DNA from: an uncultured Christensenella sp.
GTDB lineage: Bacteria; Bacillota; Clostridia; Christensenellales; Borkfalkiaceae
DNA length: 30,859 nucleotides
Reading direction: 5' to 3'
NCBI GenBank assembly: GCA_910586345.1
Contig: CAJUHC010000007.1
Coordinates: 23,536 to 54,394 of the forward strand
Both the position numbers and the translations under genes were made by a program. The stretch's first letter is position 1; every line of letters starts with the position of its first letter. The notes below the pieces were generated by a model. That model did no database searches. It was given only the letters and a program-made list of their open reading frames with translations, and was not told the origin of the DNA. Of this stretch, positions 18,401-26,500 are shown one piece after another.

Positions 18401-18624
18401 TCGTTACGTTTTCCACGTTCCGACGCGAGAAACCGCGCGAAAGTGTACACCGACGTCGAAAAAGTTCCGCCGACCGCCGAACAGACCGTGCGTTCCGCAG
18501 CAAGCGTCAATCTGTCCTCGCAGAAAATCACGGTATTTTTACCGCTTGTTTCGTTTAACGTTATTATATCTTTAAGTTTTTCAAGCGCCGCGCTGAGAGC
18601 GGGACAGACGATTGCTCTTATCAT
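15496..18624 (-). CDS. addB: ATP-dependent helicase/nuclease subunit B
   Basis: A 1042-residue partner of AddA with an inactivated helicase fold and its own nuclease. The nuclease part has LETYFTCPYRNF (C730), GNFIHTVLQ with H760, NGRIDRVD and IIDYKTGS (867-874). C730 with C1002, C1005 and C1011 gives the C...C-x2-C-x5-C pattern that holds a 4Fe-4S cluster in B. subtilis AddB. The N-terminus (MIRAIVCPALSAALEKL) lacks the GxxGxGKT loop that opens many AddB proteins. It is about 120 residues shorter than the B. subtilis protein. The extended -10 at 18631-18636 puts the transcript start at the ATG itself, with no ribosome binding site. It is coupled to addA by a one-base overlap. Confidence 0.93.
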   Translation of the reverse strand: MIRAIVCPALSAALEKLKDIITLNETSGKNTVIFCEDRLTLAAERTVCSAVGGTFSTSVYTFARFLASERGKRNDVLSSQGSAMAIRAIIEENRDKLKLFGKFSAASSAAAVYDTIALLYSSKISAGDVARAGANGLLESKLHDIAVIYSAYNKYLEDNGKTDRNAYLSELPEVICKSAKLEQSEVIFLGFQSFTRSSLECVCAAFKTSENVYGLFIGGAEEIYVNEGAAAFETAAKEYGGALRESVPSALIPEAEALRKNLFEPECFYSGEKTLCSNVSIFEAADEEEELEFIAASIKKHVLDGGERYAKISVMVPDVASAERDINRVFSEYRIPYYADRRRKLSEHPVCAFICDYLSCAVSGCSFKDSDGVITSPLFPAERADKDEYRNYALRLANFRGGIKREPKSEILETMKFDYGAVQRVRETFLRGLDFIPPKGGIRDICSGLRRLLSDFKAEEKLKSLSEKFKDSYPTVSEFSKRVYDAVLKVIAEAEEIAGANVTLKEFVKILKSGFAALEISLIPPKADAVFVGDLAATANTGSNVVFAARLTGDVPASSSDTALLTDREISALESVNLDISPKIRQVNMRRRELTALNICAFRKRLYLTYPVRSGGEECGASEIISYACAIFATKSNARIKALNFRLLEKDGRALPYYCSEKLPALKRLSSDCKPETLASVYGALKDAGYGKEADSAVKPSEKQSVSDGRALFVAYNSVSPTALETYFTCPYRNFMQQGLKLKEREEGAMRPLDTGNFIHTVLQTLAPEISGLKDSGSVLSRSREISEELLKTPAYSALNDSKSGEYTAFELIKEAGAVSVGMYEQLINSGFEVEECEKRCEIALGGGIKINGRIDRVDSCGDMVRIIDYKTGSVDASATNYYTGLKLQLPLYLSAEAKGRRAAAAYYFPASSEYKTKADGVFRLQGFMDGSDEVVSASDVNLQPKKKSEYFDAYLGGKKLDGAMEPEVFADFLKYSVLVASKGAEEMLAGNVAPSPASDACKYCRMGGSCGFSSGDGAERTHRTVKCADIAEIVKRTGGGG

Positions 18625-18630
18625 ACGTAC

Positions 18631-18639
18631 ATTATATCA
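18631..18639 (-). promoter_or_regulatory. Extended -10 promoter giving a leaderless addB transcript
   Basis: Minus strand TGATATAAT (TGn plus a perfect -10 at 18631-18636), with six bases to the A of the addB ATG at 18624. The upstream -35 (TTTAAA at 18-base spacing) is weak, as is usual for extended -10 promoters. Confidence 0.6.
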
Positions 18640-18679
18640 CAGCCCGACGCAATTTTTAAATAATTTAGGCACAAAACTT

Positions 18680-18708
18680 TTTACAATTAAGAAATAATAT
18701 GCTATAAT
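18680..18708 (+). promoter_or_regulatory. Promoter of the lipoprotein gene at 18732
   Basis: -35 TTTACA (18680-18685), 17-base spacer, -10 TATAAT (18703-18708). The ribosome binding site AGAGG lies seven bases before the ATG at 18732. Confidence 0.8.
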
Positions 18709-18731
18709 AATTCGCATAACAGAGGTTTTAA

Positions 18732-19877
18732 ATGAAAAAATTTTTTAAAATTTCCGCGGTGGCTGCCGCAGTCGGTATGGCGGTTACGCTCGCAGGGTGC
18801 GGAGGTTGTTCGGGCTGTTCCGGAAATACCGCAAATTCTACCGTAACAAACTCCAACTGGTATACCGGCACGAGCTACAAGGGTATTCAGCCGTCGTTTA
18901 TCGCGGAGGGCGAATTCGAGAATTACAAAGAAAGAATTTCTTACAGCGTGAACTTCGACGGTTCCGCCGCAAAAAATAATTCTTATTCCGTCGAATACAA
19001 GGACGGCAAATACTCGACTGAATTTTACGCAACGCGTTACGACTGGCAAAGTTCGTTAGACGGCTATAAATCGGAAAAAACCGAACTCGTCTACTACTAC
19101 AAAACCGAGTTCAGTATTTCCGTCAGGTACTCGTTAAAATCGGGCGGAGAAAGTGAATGGTTCGACGACAGCGTTATAACCGAAAGTTATTTCCGCGCGG
19201 CGGGCAACAATTTACAGCCGATTTTCAGCAGACAGCAGATAAAAAGCACGTCGCCCAATAAAAACAAAGCAAAAACTCTCGAAGACGCTTACAAGCGCAT
19301 AGACGCGGTCTACGAGAATTATTACAGCCCCGACTGTAAAGAAGTGACCTCGGTAACCAAAGAAGCGGGCAAAGACGAAACAACCGATACTTACAGTTTC
19401 AAAAAGGTTAAAAACACTTTGTTCGACAATTCGTCGCTGTATATCGCAGTTCGCAGTATGAAACTCAATTCGGGCTATTCACAGACGGTAAGCCTGTTCT
19501 CTGCCGCCGCAGGCGGAGTTTCTTCTTATTTGGTATCGGGTTCTACCGCGGCGCTCGAAAGCGGCGAAAGAAAAGAAATTTCCTCCGAACTTGCCGGAAA
19601 AGGTCTGTACGTACCCAAAAACTCAACCGACGAAAACGGAAACCCCGTGGAAGACGCCGGAATCAATTCCGTCGCAATGAATATTAATTATACGGGAGGA
19701 GTGCTTTCGGGCACGACGCAGACCGTATGGTACGCGGCAATCGAGAACACCGACAACAACGTTTCCCGTGCGACTATGCTTAAAATTTCCATTCCTTTAA
19801 GCTATAATCTCGGTACATTGAACTACACTTTAAAAGAAGTCGAATCCACTCTCTGGACGGGCGATAACCGAAAATAA
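18732..19877 (+). CDS. Lipoprotein, unknown
   Basis: A 381-residue protein with a type II signal peptide: MKKFFKIS, a hydrophobic core, then lipobox LAGC with the lipidated Cys at 23, followed by a Cys/Gly/Ser-rich spacer (GGCSGCSG). The mature part is rich in Ser, Thr, Tyr and Asn with alternating beta-type patterns (YSVEYKDGKYSTEFYATRYD, TQTVWYAAIENTDNN) and no family I recognise. It is predicted to be tethered to the outer face of the membrane. It is monocistronic, with its own promoter and a strong terminator at 19883. Confidence 0.8.
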   Translation: MKKFFKISAVAAAVGMAVTLAGCGGCSGCSGNTANSTVTNSNWYTGTSYKGIQPSFIAEGEFENYKERISYSVNFDGSAAKNNSYSVEYKDGKYSTEFYATRYDWQSSLDGYKSEKTELVYYYKTEFSISVRYSLKSGGESEWFDDSVITESYFRAAGNNLQPIFSRQQIKSTSPNKNKAKTLEDAYKRIDAVYENYYSPDCKEVTSVTKEAGKDETTDTYSFKKVKNTLFDNSSLYIAVRSMKLNSGYSQTVSLFSAAAGGVSSYLVSGSTAALESGERKEISSELAGKGLYVPKNSTDENGNPVEDAGINSVAMNINYTGGVLSGTTQTVWYAAIENTDNNVSRATMLKISIPLSYNLGTLNYTLKEVESTLWTGDNRK

Positions 19878-19882
19878 AACGC

Positions 19883-19920
19883 AACGCGCCGTGCGGATAT
19901 ATCCGCACGGCGCGTTTTTT
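19883..19920 (+). terminator. Rho-independent terminator of the 18732 gene
   Basis: A near-perfect palindrome centred at 19900 (stem CGCGCCGTGCGGA with TATA in the loop), followed by six T residues on the plus strand. It sits between converging genes. Confidence 0.9.
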
Positions 19921-19922
19921 AT

Positions 19923-20528
19923 TCAACGCAGATTTTTAACCTGTAATTTCAGCAAAGAATTTTCATCGGTAAGTTTCTTTATAATCATCGTAAGCCGTTT
20001 GTTTTCTTCCTTTAAACCGCTTGCAAGGCGGTCGTAAAGCCCGTTAATCTCGTCTTCGAGCTTCTTGCGCGCAAAGTCCGTACCGTCCGTGTCGAGCCCG
20101 CATTCGCGCATAAGCTTATCTATCCTGTCGGGCTGTTTCGCAAGTACGTTTCTGTATTTATTCTGATACCGAAGCATAAGTTTATCGTCGCCGCCCGAAA
20201 GTTTCAAAACAGCTTTCCTTACGGAAACTCCTTTGCTTTTCTGTTCGAGTATAGCTTTAAGCATTTTATCCGTTTCTTCTTCCGAGAACTGGACAATGCT
20301 CTCCGCTTTAAGCCCGGTACCGTTCAGAAGCTTTTTGACGCGCTCGTCTCCGCCGCTCGAACGCAGCAGCGCGTAATAATAATTTCTGACGCTCCCCTTT
20401 GCTCTGCCCGTCTTTTGGGCGTAACCTGCGAATATTCCCGAAAAGGTCTTGCCCGAATTCCTTCCCTCGCATACGTATTGTATCAAATTTCTCGCTTCTT
20501 CTTCGGTGTAGCCGTTAATCTTATTCAT
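19923..20528 (-). CDS. Myb/SANT-like DNA-binding protein with C-terminal coiled coil
   Basis: A 201-residue protein. The start at 20528 has GGAGGT five bases upstream. Two similar helical units of about 55 residues are seen: residues 5-58 (GYTEEEARNLIQYV...GSVRNYYYALLR) and 80-135 (FSEEETDKMLKAIL...LMLRYQNKYRNVL). Each opens with an acidic (S/T)EEE helix and ends in an aromatic, basic helix, as in Myb/SANT-like or RsfA-like regulators. Residues about 155-201 form a heptad-patterned coiled coil (LEDEINGLYDRLASGLKEEN, LLKLQVKNL). It is likely a dimeric DNA-binding regulator. Whether it is related to the sporulation regulator RsfA is uncertain. There is no neighbour in an operon. Confidence 0.6.
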   Translation of the reverse strand: MNKINGYTEEEARNLIQYVCEGRNSGKTFSGIFAGYAQKTGRAKGSVRNYYYALLRSSGGDERVKKLLNGTGLKAESIVQFSEEETDKMLKAILEQKSKGVSVRKAVLKLSGGDDKLMLRYQNKYRNVLAKQPDRIDKLMRECGLDTDGTDFARKKLEDEINGLYDRLASGLKEENKRLTMIIKKLTDENSLLKLQVKNLR

Positions 20529-20564
20529 AAAGACCTCCGTTACAATTTAATCACAGCATTTATA

Positions 20565-20601
20565 TTGACATAATTTCAACGGCTTATACATTAAATATAA
20601 T
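20565..20601 (+). promoter_or_regulatory. Candidate promoter(s) for the gene at 20630
   Basis: Two overlapping options: TTGACA (20565-20570), 16 bases, TACATT (20587-20592); and TTTCAA (20574-20579), 16 bases, TATAAT (20596-20601). Either gives a leader of about 20-35 bases before the ATG at 20630. Confidence 0.5.
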
Positions 20602-20629
20602 ATTCTCTGTCTGTAAACGGAAATTATAT

Positions 20630-21553
20630 ATGCGTGTTTATTTTTTATCATATCTGCCCGCGGCTTTAAAACTCAACGGCTTGTATCTCGGCACGATAGA
20701 CGGATTCGAACGTCATATCGAACTCGACCCCAAAGACGGGGTCCTTGCCGAAATCGTGCCCTGCGACAATCTTCAACCGCTCAATTTTTTTCTCGACGAA
20801 AAGTTTTTCAACGACCCTCCGAAATATACCGATGTTTACCTGACGGAAGGCGACGCGATTATTTTTATAAGAGAATACGCGATAAAGGACGTTAAACTCG
20901 ACGTCGTTTACCAGACGCGTTTTTACGGAAATCTCATAACGATATTTTCGCAGGGGGGAATTTATCTGTCGGCGGAAGGCGCGGAATACTCGCTTTCGCC
21001 TCTTCCGTTGTGTTTCTCCTCCGTCAGAGCCGAACAGCGGACCTTAGCGGGACGCGAAGTACTCGCAATCTACGGCGGAAATTCGCTTCTCGTTATTTCC
21101 GATAACGGTAAGACAATATTCCTTAACGTAGCGGAAAATGCGGAATTCGGCGAAAATCTTACGGTTACCGTGCCGTTTGAAACCTGCGCCGCGGCAAAAG
21201 CCGTATGCGACTACACGTACGACGGAGAAGCTTTAACGCTAATATCGAGCCGAACCGTCGAAACAAGAACTCCCGAAAAGGAAATTCTGCATTTTGCATT
21301 CTTCGAAAGCGTAATGACGAGAGGCGACTTCGCAAAATATCTCTCTGACGAACTGAAAACAAAAGCGGGAGATTTAAAAAGCTATCTCGGCGAGTTCGTG
21401 AGCGTCGCCGTACCTCCCGAAAAATTTTACTTAATACACGGAAATTTACCCGCCGCAGGACTCGTCTATCCGAAATCGGGCAATCTCTACGAAGTAAAGT
21501 ATTTCGCAGTAGAATTCAACGAAGACAAAATAAGCAATATTTATCCCGTATAA
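20630..21553 (+). CDS. Beta-rich protein of unknown function
   Basis: A 307-residue protein with no signal peptide or membrane span. I recognise no family. The N-terminus (ALKLNGLYLGTIDGFERHIE) has the vNG..lG.. look of a PEGA-like beta domain, a weak similarity only. The rest is alternating short beta strands (TRFYGNLITIFSQGGIYLSA, LLVISDNGKTIFLNV) with a more helical stretch near residues 225-260 (VMTRGDFAKYLSDELK). The ribosome binding site is weak (CGGA ten bases upstream). It is monocistronic, bounded by its own promoter and terminator. Confidence 0.7.
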   Translation: MRVYFLSYLPAALKLNGLYLGTIDGFERHIELDPKDGVLAEIVPCDNLQPLNFFLDEKFFNDPPKYTDVYLTEGDAIIFIREYAIKDVKLDVVYQTRFYGNLITIFSQGGIYLSAEGAEYSLSPLPLCFSSVRAEQRTLAGREVLAIYGGNSLLVISDNGKTIFLNVAENAEFGENLTVTVPFETCAAAKAVCDYTYDGEALTLISSRTVETRTPEKEILHFAFFESVMTRGDFAKYLSDELKTKAGDLKSYLGEFVSVAVPPEKFYLIHGNLPAAGLVYPKSGNLYEVKYFAVEFNEDKISNIYPV

Positions 21554-21579
21554 AAATTTATACGGGTATTGTTGCCTAC

Positions 21580-21616
21580 AAAAAAACACGCCCGTTTTAT
21601 ACGAGCGTGTTTTTTT
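21580..21616. terminator. Bidirectional terminator between converging genes
   Basis: AAAAAAACACGCCCG, a seven-base loop, then CGAGCGTGTTTTTTT, with one mismatch. T runs on both strands serve the plus gene ending at 21553 and the minus gene ending at 21624. A second palindrome with 10-bp arms (21545-21566, CCCGTATAAA / TTTATACGGG) covers the stop codon of the plus gene. Confidence 0.85.
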
Positions 21617-21623
21617 ATGTTTA

Positions 21624-22007
21624 TTACTTTTTAAACGTTACTTGATTGTCGCCCTGTTTCATAGTAAGCTTACCTCCGCTTACACTGACTTCCTGGTCCT
21701 GACCTGCAATCGTAAGGATATATTTACCGCCGTCTTCTTTCCAAGTACCCTTCGTTTCACTGCCCATAGCGGTAATCGTGAAAGTATTATCTTCTTTAAT
21801 CGACAACGTCATAAAATCTTCCGTTATTTTGCCGACTCCCAAAATATCGTCGCCGACTTTATAGCTGATTTCAATACCGGCTTCATTGCCCTTCATCGAG
21901 TAAAACTTGTAATCACCGACGATGTTAGTAGAACAAGCCGTCAGGCATACGCAAAGAATTACGGTTGCAAGCGTCGCTAAAAACGCGCCTAAAATTGTCT
22001 TTTTCAT
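21624..22007 (-). CDS. Small lipoprotein with lipocalin-like beta fold
   Basis: A 127-residue protein. The start at 22007 has GGAG nine bases upstream. A type II signal peptide ends in lipobox LTAC with Cys25. The mature part begins IVGDYKFYSM and continues with alternating strands (TLSIKEDNTFTITAMGSETK, GTWKEDGGKYILTI, VTFKK), the G.Y....(n)..gtW pattern of small lipocalin-like lipoproteins of Firmicutes. Ligand unknown. It is transcribed away from the XRE regulator at 22140, and a palindrome (22036-22051) lies just downstream of its predicted transcript start, so it is likely repressed by that regulator. Confidence 0.75.
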   Translation of the reverse strand: MKKTILGAFLATLATVILCVCLTACSTNIVGDYKFYSMKGNEAGIEISYKVGDDILGVGKITEDFMTLSIKEDNTFTITAMGSETKGTWKEDGGKYILTIAGQDQEVSVSGGKLTMKQGDNQVTFKK

Positions 22008-22035
22008 TTTTCCATACTCCTATATTTTTTTGTTT

Positions 22036-22089
22036 GAGTATAAATATACTCATATCTAACATTATAAGAGTAAAAAATTTCCAAGTCAA
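22036..22089 (-). promoter_or_regulatory. Lipoprotein promoter with palindromic operator
   Basis: Minus strand -35 TTGACT (22084-22089), 17 bases, -10 TATAAT (22061-22066). The palindrome GAGTATAAATATACTC (22036-22051) sits about 3-18 bases past the predicted transcript start. Further ACTC and GAGT half-sites flank the -10 (22048-22051, 22068-22071), and TGAGT occurs at 22096-22100. This suits an XRE-type repressor. Confidence 0.65.
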
Positions 22090-22139
22090 GTATTTTGAGT
22101 AAGATTTTTCTATAATTAAAACAGACGGAGAGAAAAACT

Positions 22140-22469
22140 ATGCTCAGAATAAAACAATTGAGGCTCGAAAACGATATGAGCCAACGCGCTTTGGCGGCAA
22201 AAATCAAGTCGAGCCAAAAAGCCGTCGACCTTTGGGAAAAAGGTTTAACGGAACCTAAAGCCGAAATAGTAATCGCGCTCGCGGACGTTTTCGAATGTTC
22301 TGCCGACTATTTATTGGGACGCGAAGACGAATTCGGCAACGTAACGGTTGTCCGCGAAATTACGGAAAATGAGCGCAAGCTTCTTTCTGCTTATTCGAAA
22401 CTCGAAGAAAAAGAGAGAGAATTTCTTTGCGATTACATAAATTATTTAATAAACAAAACAAAGCGGTAA
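22140..22469 (+). CDS. XRE-family (Cro/CI-type) transcriptional regulator
   Basis: A 109-residue protein with an HTH_3 domain at about 5-60: MSQRALAAKIKSSQKAVDLW followed by EKGLTEPKAEIVIALADVFE and CSADYLLGRED. The C-terminal 45 residues (ITENERKLLSAYSKLEEKER, EFLCDYINYLI) form helices, a common dimerisation tail in small XRE regulators. The GGAGAG ribosome binding site is seven bases upstream, and a TATAAT lies at 22111-22116 with a poor -35. It is divergent from the small lipoprotein, with operator-like repeats between them, so autoregulation and control of the lipoprotein are likely. Confidence 0.88.
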   Translation: MLRIKQLRLENDMSQRALAAKIKSSQKAVDLWEKGLTEPKAEIVIALADVFECSADYLLGREDEFGNVTVVREITENERKLLSAYSKLEEKEREFLCDYINYLINKTKR

Positions 22470-22479
22470 AAAATAACCG

Positions 22480-22503
22480 CGCACCTTAAACGGTGCGCGG
22501 TTT
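22480..22503 (+). terminator. Terminator of the XRE gene
   Basis: A strong GC stem: AACCGCGCACC, a short loop, GGTGCGCGGTT, then a T-rich stretch. The A-rich left flank lets it serve the converging minus gene ending at 22517 as well. Confidence 0.85.
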
Positions 22504-22516
22504 ATATTTATTTAAA

Positions 22517-23443
22517 TTAATATTTGGTTATTTTAACCGACTCGATAATAATTGGAATCGAAGTCATAGCAAACGAAACTTCGATATCTCGGTCTTCGTC
22601 AACCGCGTACTTATCAAGCAAATCGATTCTCGTCTTTATATTGGAAGTAATGAATTTGCTCGAACCGACTTCGTTGGTATAATCGTCGATAGCCTCGATT
22701 AAATCTTCGAGCTCGTTTCTTGCTCCCTCGTTTTTAAGTTCACCGAATACGCAGTATTTAGACGCGGTATAACTGCTCGTTCCGACCTGCATTGAGAATA
22801 TGCTCGTCGCGCAGTTGTATTTATAGTTCTGCGTAAGAATTTGTCCCGCCCAATTCTTAACTATTGCCTGTTGATTGGATTTGCCTTTATCGTAATAGAA
22901 CATTTTAAGCGCGCCGAACTTAGCCGAAAGCGCGTTCTTTTCGATTATATGCTGATTGTCCGAGAACTCGCCTATCAGCGTAGGCAAAGCGTTTTCAGGC
23001 TTTACGGTCTTTTTATCGTTTTCGTACGAAACGCTCTTATAGACAGACGGAGAAAGCTTGCCGCTGTTGAACAAATCGTAATACTCTGCTTCTTTATAAT
23101 TGTTTTCAAGATATTCGCTGAAAGTAGACGGACTGTAAAGCGAATCGTTTTCGCCGTTATACTTATAAGAACCCGTGAACCAGTCGCTTCCCGATTTGTA
23201 ATCGTGGACTATCATATTGTTATAAAAGCCTTCGTCCGCAAGCTCGATGAAATGCTGTACCGTCTGAGGATACATATTTCTGTACAAAGTATAATCGATA
23301 TTATACGTAACGTCGTTGAACTTTATCGTAATTTTAGCCTGAGGATGGTCGGTTTTTATGGAACACGCCGATAAAGCCGCCGAAAGCGTGACGACCGAAG
23401 CGAGTGCGAACGTAATAAAAGCGCATTTGATTTTTTTTGACAT
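22517..23443 (-). CDS. Cyclophilin-like lipoprotein with altered active site
   Basis: A 308-residue protein. A type II signal peptide ends in lipobox LSAC with Cys27. Residues about 38-82 resemble the start of a cyclophilin peptidyl-prolyl isomerase: ITIKFNDVTYNIDYTLY, then MYPQTVQHFIELADEGFYNN (compare AP.TV.NF..L...GFY). The usual FHR that carries the catalytic arginine reads VHDY here, so isomerase activity is doubtful. A large insert follows (about 85-200). Later segments SIFSMQVG and KYCVFGEL match the cyclophilin core strands, where a normal enzyme has FFI and VFGRV. It may be a binding protein or chaperone at the outer membrane face. It is a single gene with a GGGA ribosome binding site. 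Confidence 0.6.
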   Translation of the reverse strand: MSKKIKCAFITFALASVVTLSAALSACSIKTDHPQAKITIKFNDVTYNIDYTLYRNMYPQTVQHFIELADEGFYNNMIVHDYKSGSDWFTGSYKYNGENDSLYSPSTFSEYLENNYKEAEYYDLFNSGKLSPSVYKSVSYENDKKTVKPENALPTLIGEFSDNQHIIEKNALSAKFGALKMFYYDKGKSNQQAIVKNWAGQILTQNYKYNCATSIFSMQVGTSSYTASKYCVFGELKNEGARNELEDLIEAIDDYTNEVGSSKFITSNIKTRIDLLDKYAVDEDRDIEVSFAMTSIPIIIESVKITKY

Positions 23444-23466
23444 TGCTTTTCCCTGCCGAAAATATT

Positions 23467-23495
23467 GTAAGGGCGACCTATACGGTCACCCTTAC
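23467..23495 (-). terminator. Terminator of the GH3 operon
   Basis: A 12-bp stem with one G-U pair (GTAAGGGTGACC and GGTCGCCCTTAC on the minus strand), then a partly T-rich tail. It lies about 80 bases past the stop at 23576. Confidence 0.65.
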
Positions 23496-23575
23496 ATTTT
23501 ACTTTTTATTGAGCAGTGCGTCAAGCGTTTTTAGCATATACGCACAAATTTAATTTACAGAAACGCTTGCTGTTT

Positions 23576-26500
23576 CTATTCATTATCGGATTCGGTACCG
23601 TATTTCTCGGACTCAATTTCTTCCGATTTGTTTTCCGCGTCCGAAACGTTAAGTTTTTTTCCGCGTTCTTTAATTAAACTTACTGTCCATACGGCAACGT
23701 ATCCGAGAGCGCTCCAGATAAACAATACGAGCATTACTCTCGTTACTACGGGGAACGCTATCTGCCAGGCGGGTACCAAGCTGTCAAACGAAGAATCGCC
23801 GTTAACGCCGTTCATAGCGTTACTGTTCACGACCGTATACAAAATACTGTGAGCGGATTCGCGCATAGCCCAGGCGAGCTCGCCGTAGCCCTGTTCGTAA
23901 TCTTTAAACTGCGCGCTGTTGCCGGATAAATCGTTTCCGCCTGCCCAGCCCGTAGTTATACCGTCTGAAAGGTCGTTGCCGTTGAGTACGCCCTGAACGG
24001 GGCTCATATACAATCTCGAATTGCTGTAATCGGAAATTATGTATCCGCGCATACCGTATTCGGCTTTAAGCACTGTATTGCAGAAGCCTTGCGCGCCCGT
24101 CCATTTTGCACCCATACAATTCATACCCGTCATTACTCCTAATACCGTGCGCGGAGTAAATTGACGGTCTATGTCCACGGCGATTTCCATAGCTCTTAAA
24201 TATATTTCGCGGACGGATTGTTCGTTCGCCCACGCGTTAACGCCTGCGCGGTGCGTTTCCTGGTCGTTGAACGCGGCGTGTTTCATAAGCACGAATACTC
24301 CGAGTTTATGCAAACCGACCGCCTCGTAGCCCGCGGAGACACCCGTAAGGAATCCGTCTTCGGAATAATACTCGAAAGTACGCCCGCAATACGCTCCGCG
24401 GTGAATATTTACGCCAAGCCCGTAAATTCCGTTATAACCCGCCCAAGCCGCTTCTTCTCCCGTCTGTTCACCGAGGCGCTGTATCAGTTCGGTATTATAA
24501 GTCGAAGCCACTGTGCCGTTGCAGAGGAATACCGCGGGAAGCTGCCCCTTGTTTTCGTTGTCCTTCGATTCCGCAAATCCCGTAAACCCGCTCTGCCTGA
24601 TAAGTTCGCGCCAATTGCGGGAATGTATGGGTCCGACTGCGCCGTTCTGCTGAGACGTGCTCGGCGCCGCTATTGACGGTACGCTGTTGGTGACGCGCAG
24701 TCCGTTTTGAAGAATATTGCAGGTTTCTTCCCAGGACATACGGTCCAATAAAGTATCCCAGACAGGGTCGTTATAATCCCTTCCGCGAAGATAAATAAGT
24801 TTGATTTCGTCAAAAACTTCCGAACTCTCGTAAAAACCTATTTCTTCGTAAAGCGGCGGCGCTATATCGTCCTTTTCCAGAGGCTGTATAGTTTGCGCCG
24901 TATTAAGCGCGGCGTTTGCCGTAAGAATTATCCTCTTTCCGTAGGTACCGCTCCAATCGCTTCTCGTCATATACTGTTGGTTCGCTTCGCTTTCGGAAAA
25001 AATACCCGCTTTTTTAAAATCTACGTCGTCCATTCGGTTAGTAATCGAGTCTACTCCGTAGTTGAGGTTAGCGCCGTCGTACGCGGGCTCGCGCTCGTTT
25101 TCGGATTTAATGAATTCGTTAGTGGAATATTTGTCTTTATCGAAAGAAATATATTTATCCCATACAAGGTTTGAATCGCCTTTTCCCCTTCCTTCGACGT
25201 TTATTATTCTCGACTCGTCTACGCCTTTATATCTCAAAATATTGTTTACCGCGTCGTGCGCGTCCTTTGCCGCCGTAAGCAGATACTTATCGCCTGAATC
25301 CGCAGAGCCTATCACATAAGTTTTCGCATTGTTCGCATCGTATGCGGCGAAGTATTTTTCTTCGACTGTCACCTTCGCCGTTACTTTGCCGTTCGCGGGA
25401 ACGTCTACTTTCGCGAATCCGACGAGTTCTACCGAAGATTTTTCGACTTTGTTGTCTATATCGTACTGAGTATACGGCTTTTGCAGATATATCTGAACCG
25501 CTTCCTTACCCGCAACGTCCGTGTTATTCGTTACGTCGACGCTGACCGTGTAAGTACCCTCTTTCTTCGAGTCGTCGGAAACTTTCATATTAGAATACGT
25601 GAAGTCCGAATAACTCAGACCGTAGCCAAAAGGATAGGAAACTACTTTATTATAGTCGTATTCTCCCGCATTCCCCTGTCCGAGGATATAATCTTCGTAC
25701 CTTGTTTCCGTATATTTATATCCGTTATAAATGCCTTCCTGATAAGCTACGTAATATTGGTTGCCCTGTTTTCCGTTTCTCGAATAATATTTTTGGGTTA
25801 AAATTCCGGAATTGCCGTATTCTATAGCGCCGAAGTTATAGTATACGGGATTGTATTTGCTGTTTGCCCAGAACGTATCCGAAAGTCTGCCCGACGGATT
25901 GTATTCGCCCGTAAGCAGTTTTCCGACCGCGACAGCGCCGTTAGAACCGAGCGTTCCCACCCATAGACAGGCGTCTATCCCGTAATCTTCAATGAATTCG
26001 CATTGCAAAGGACTTGCGCTGTTCATTATTACGACGATGTTTTCCACAGTTCCGCTTCTTCTGAGTTCGTTCAGTCCTTGAAGCACCGATTTTTCGTTTT
26101 CGGTAAGTTCGAGCGCGTCGCCTTTGCTGGACGACGGCGAGTTCGGATTGGAACTGTCTTTCGACACTACGACTCTGGTACCGTTATCGTCCATAGTAGT
26201 GTCCATATACAGGTCGATGGCTTCGCCCGAATTACGGGCGAGCACCATAACCGCGGCTTTTGCCGTCTTTTTATAATTTTGGGGAATGGAATCCCAGCCT
26301 ATATCCTTTACGACGAATTGAGATTCCTGCGTGGAACTGCCTATAAAATCGTTTCCGCCGACGCTCGACGCTCCCTGATTTTTATACCAGTCGTTCAAAT
26401 CGGAATTTACTTTGAGTCCCGCCGAAGTTAATCCGTCGAAAAAAGTAACCCTGTCAGCGAGAGGATTCGCGCCGTCCGCCTCTACGCCGCTCGAACCCTG

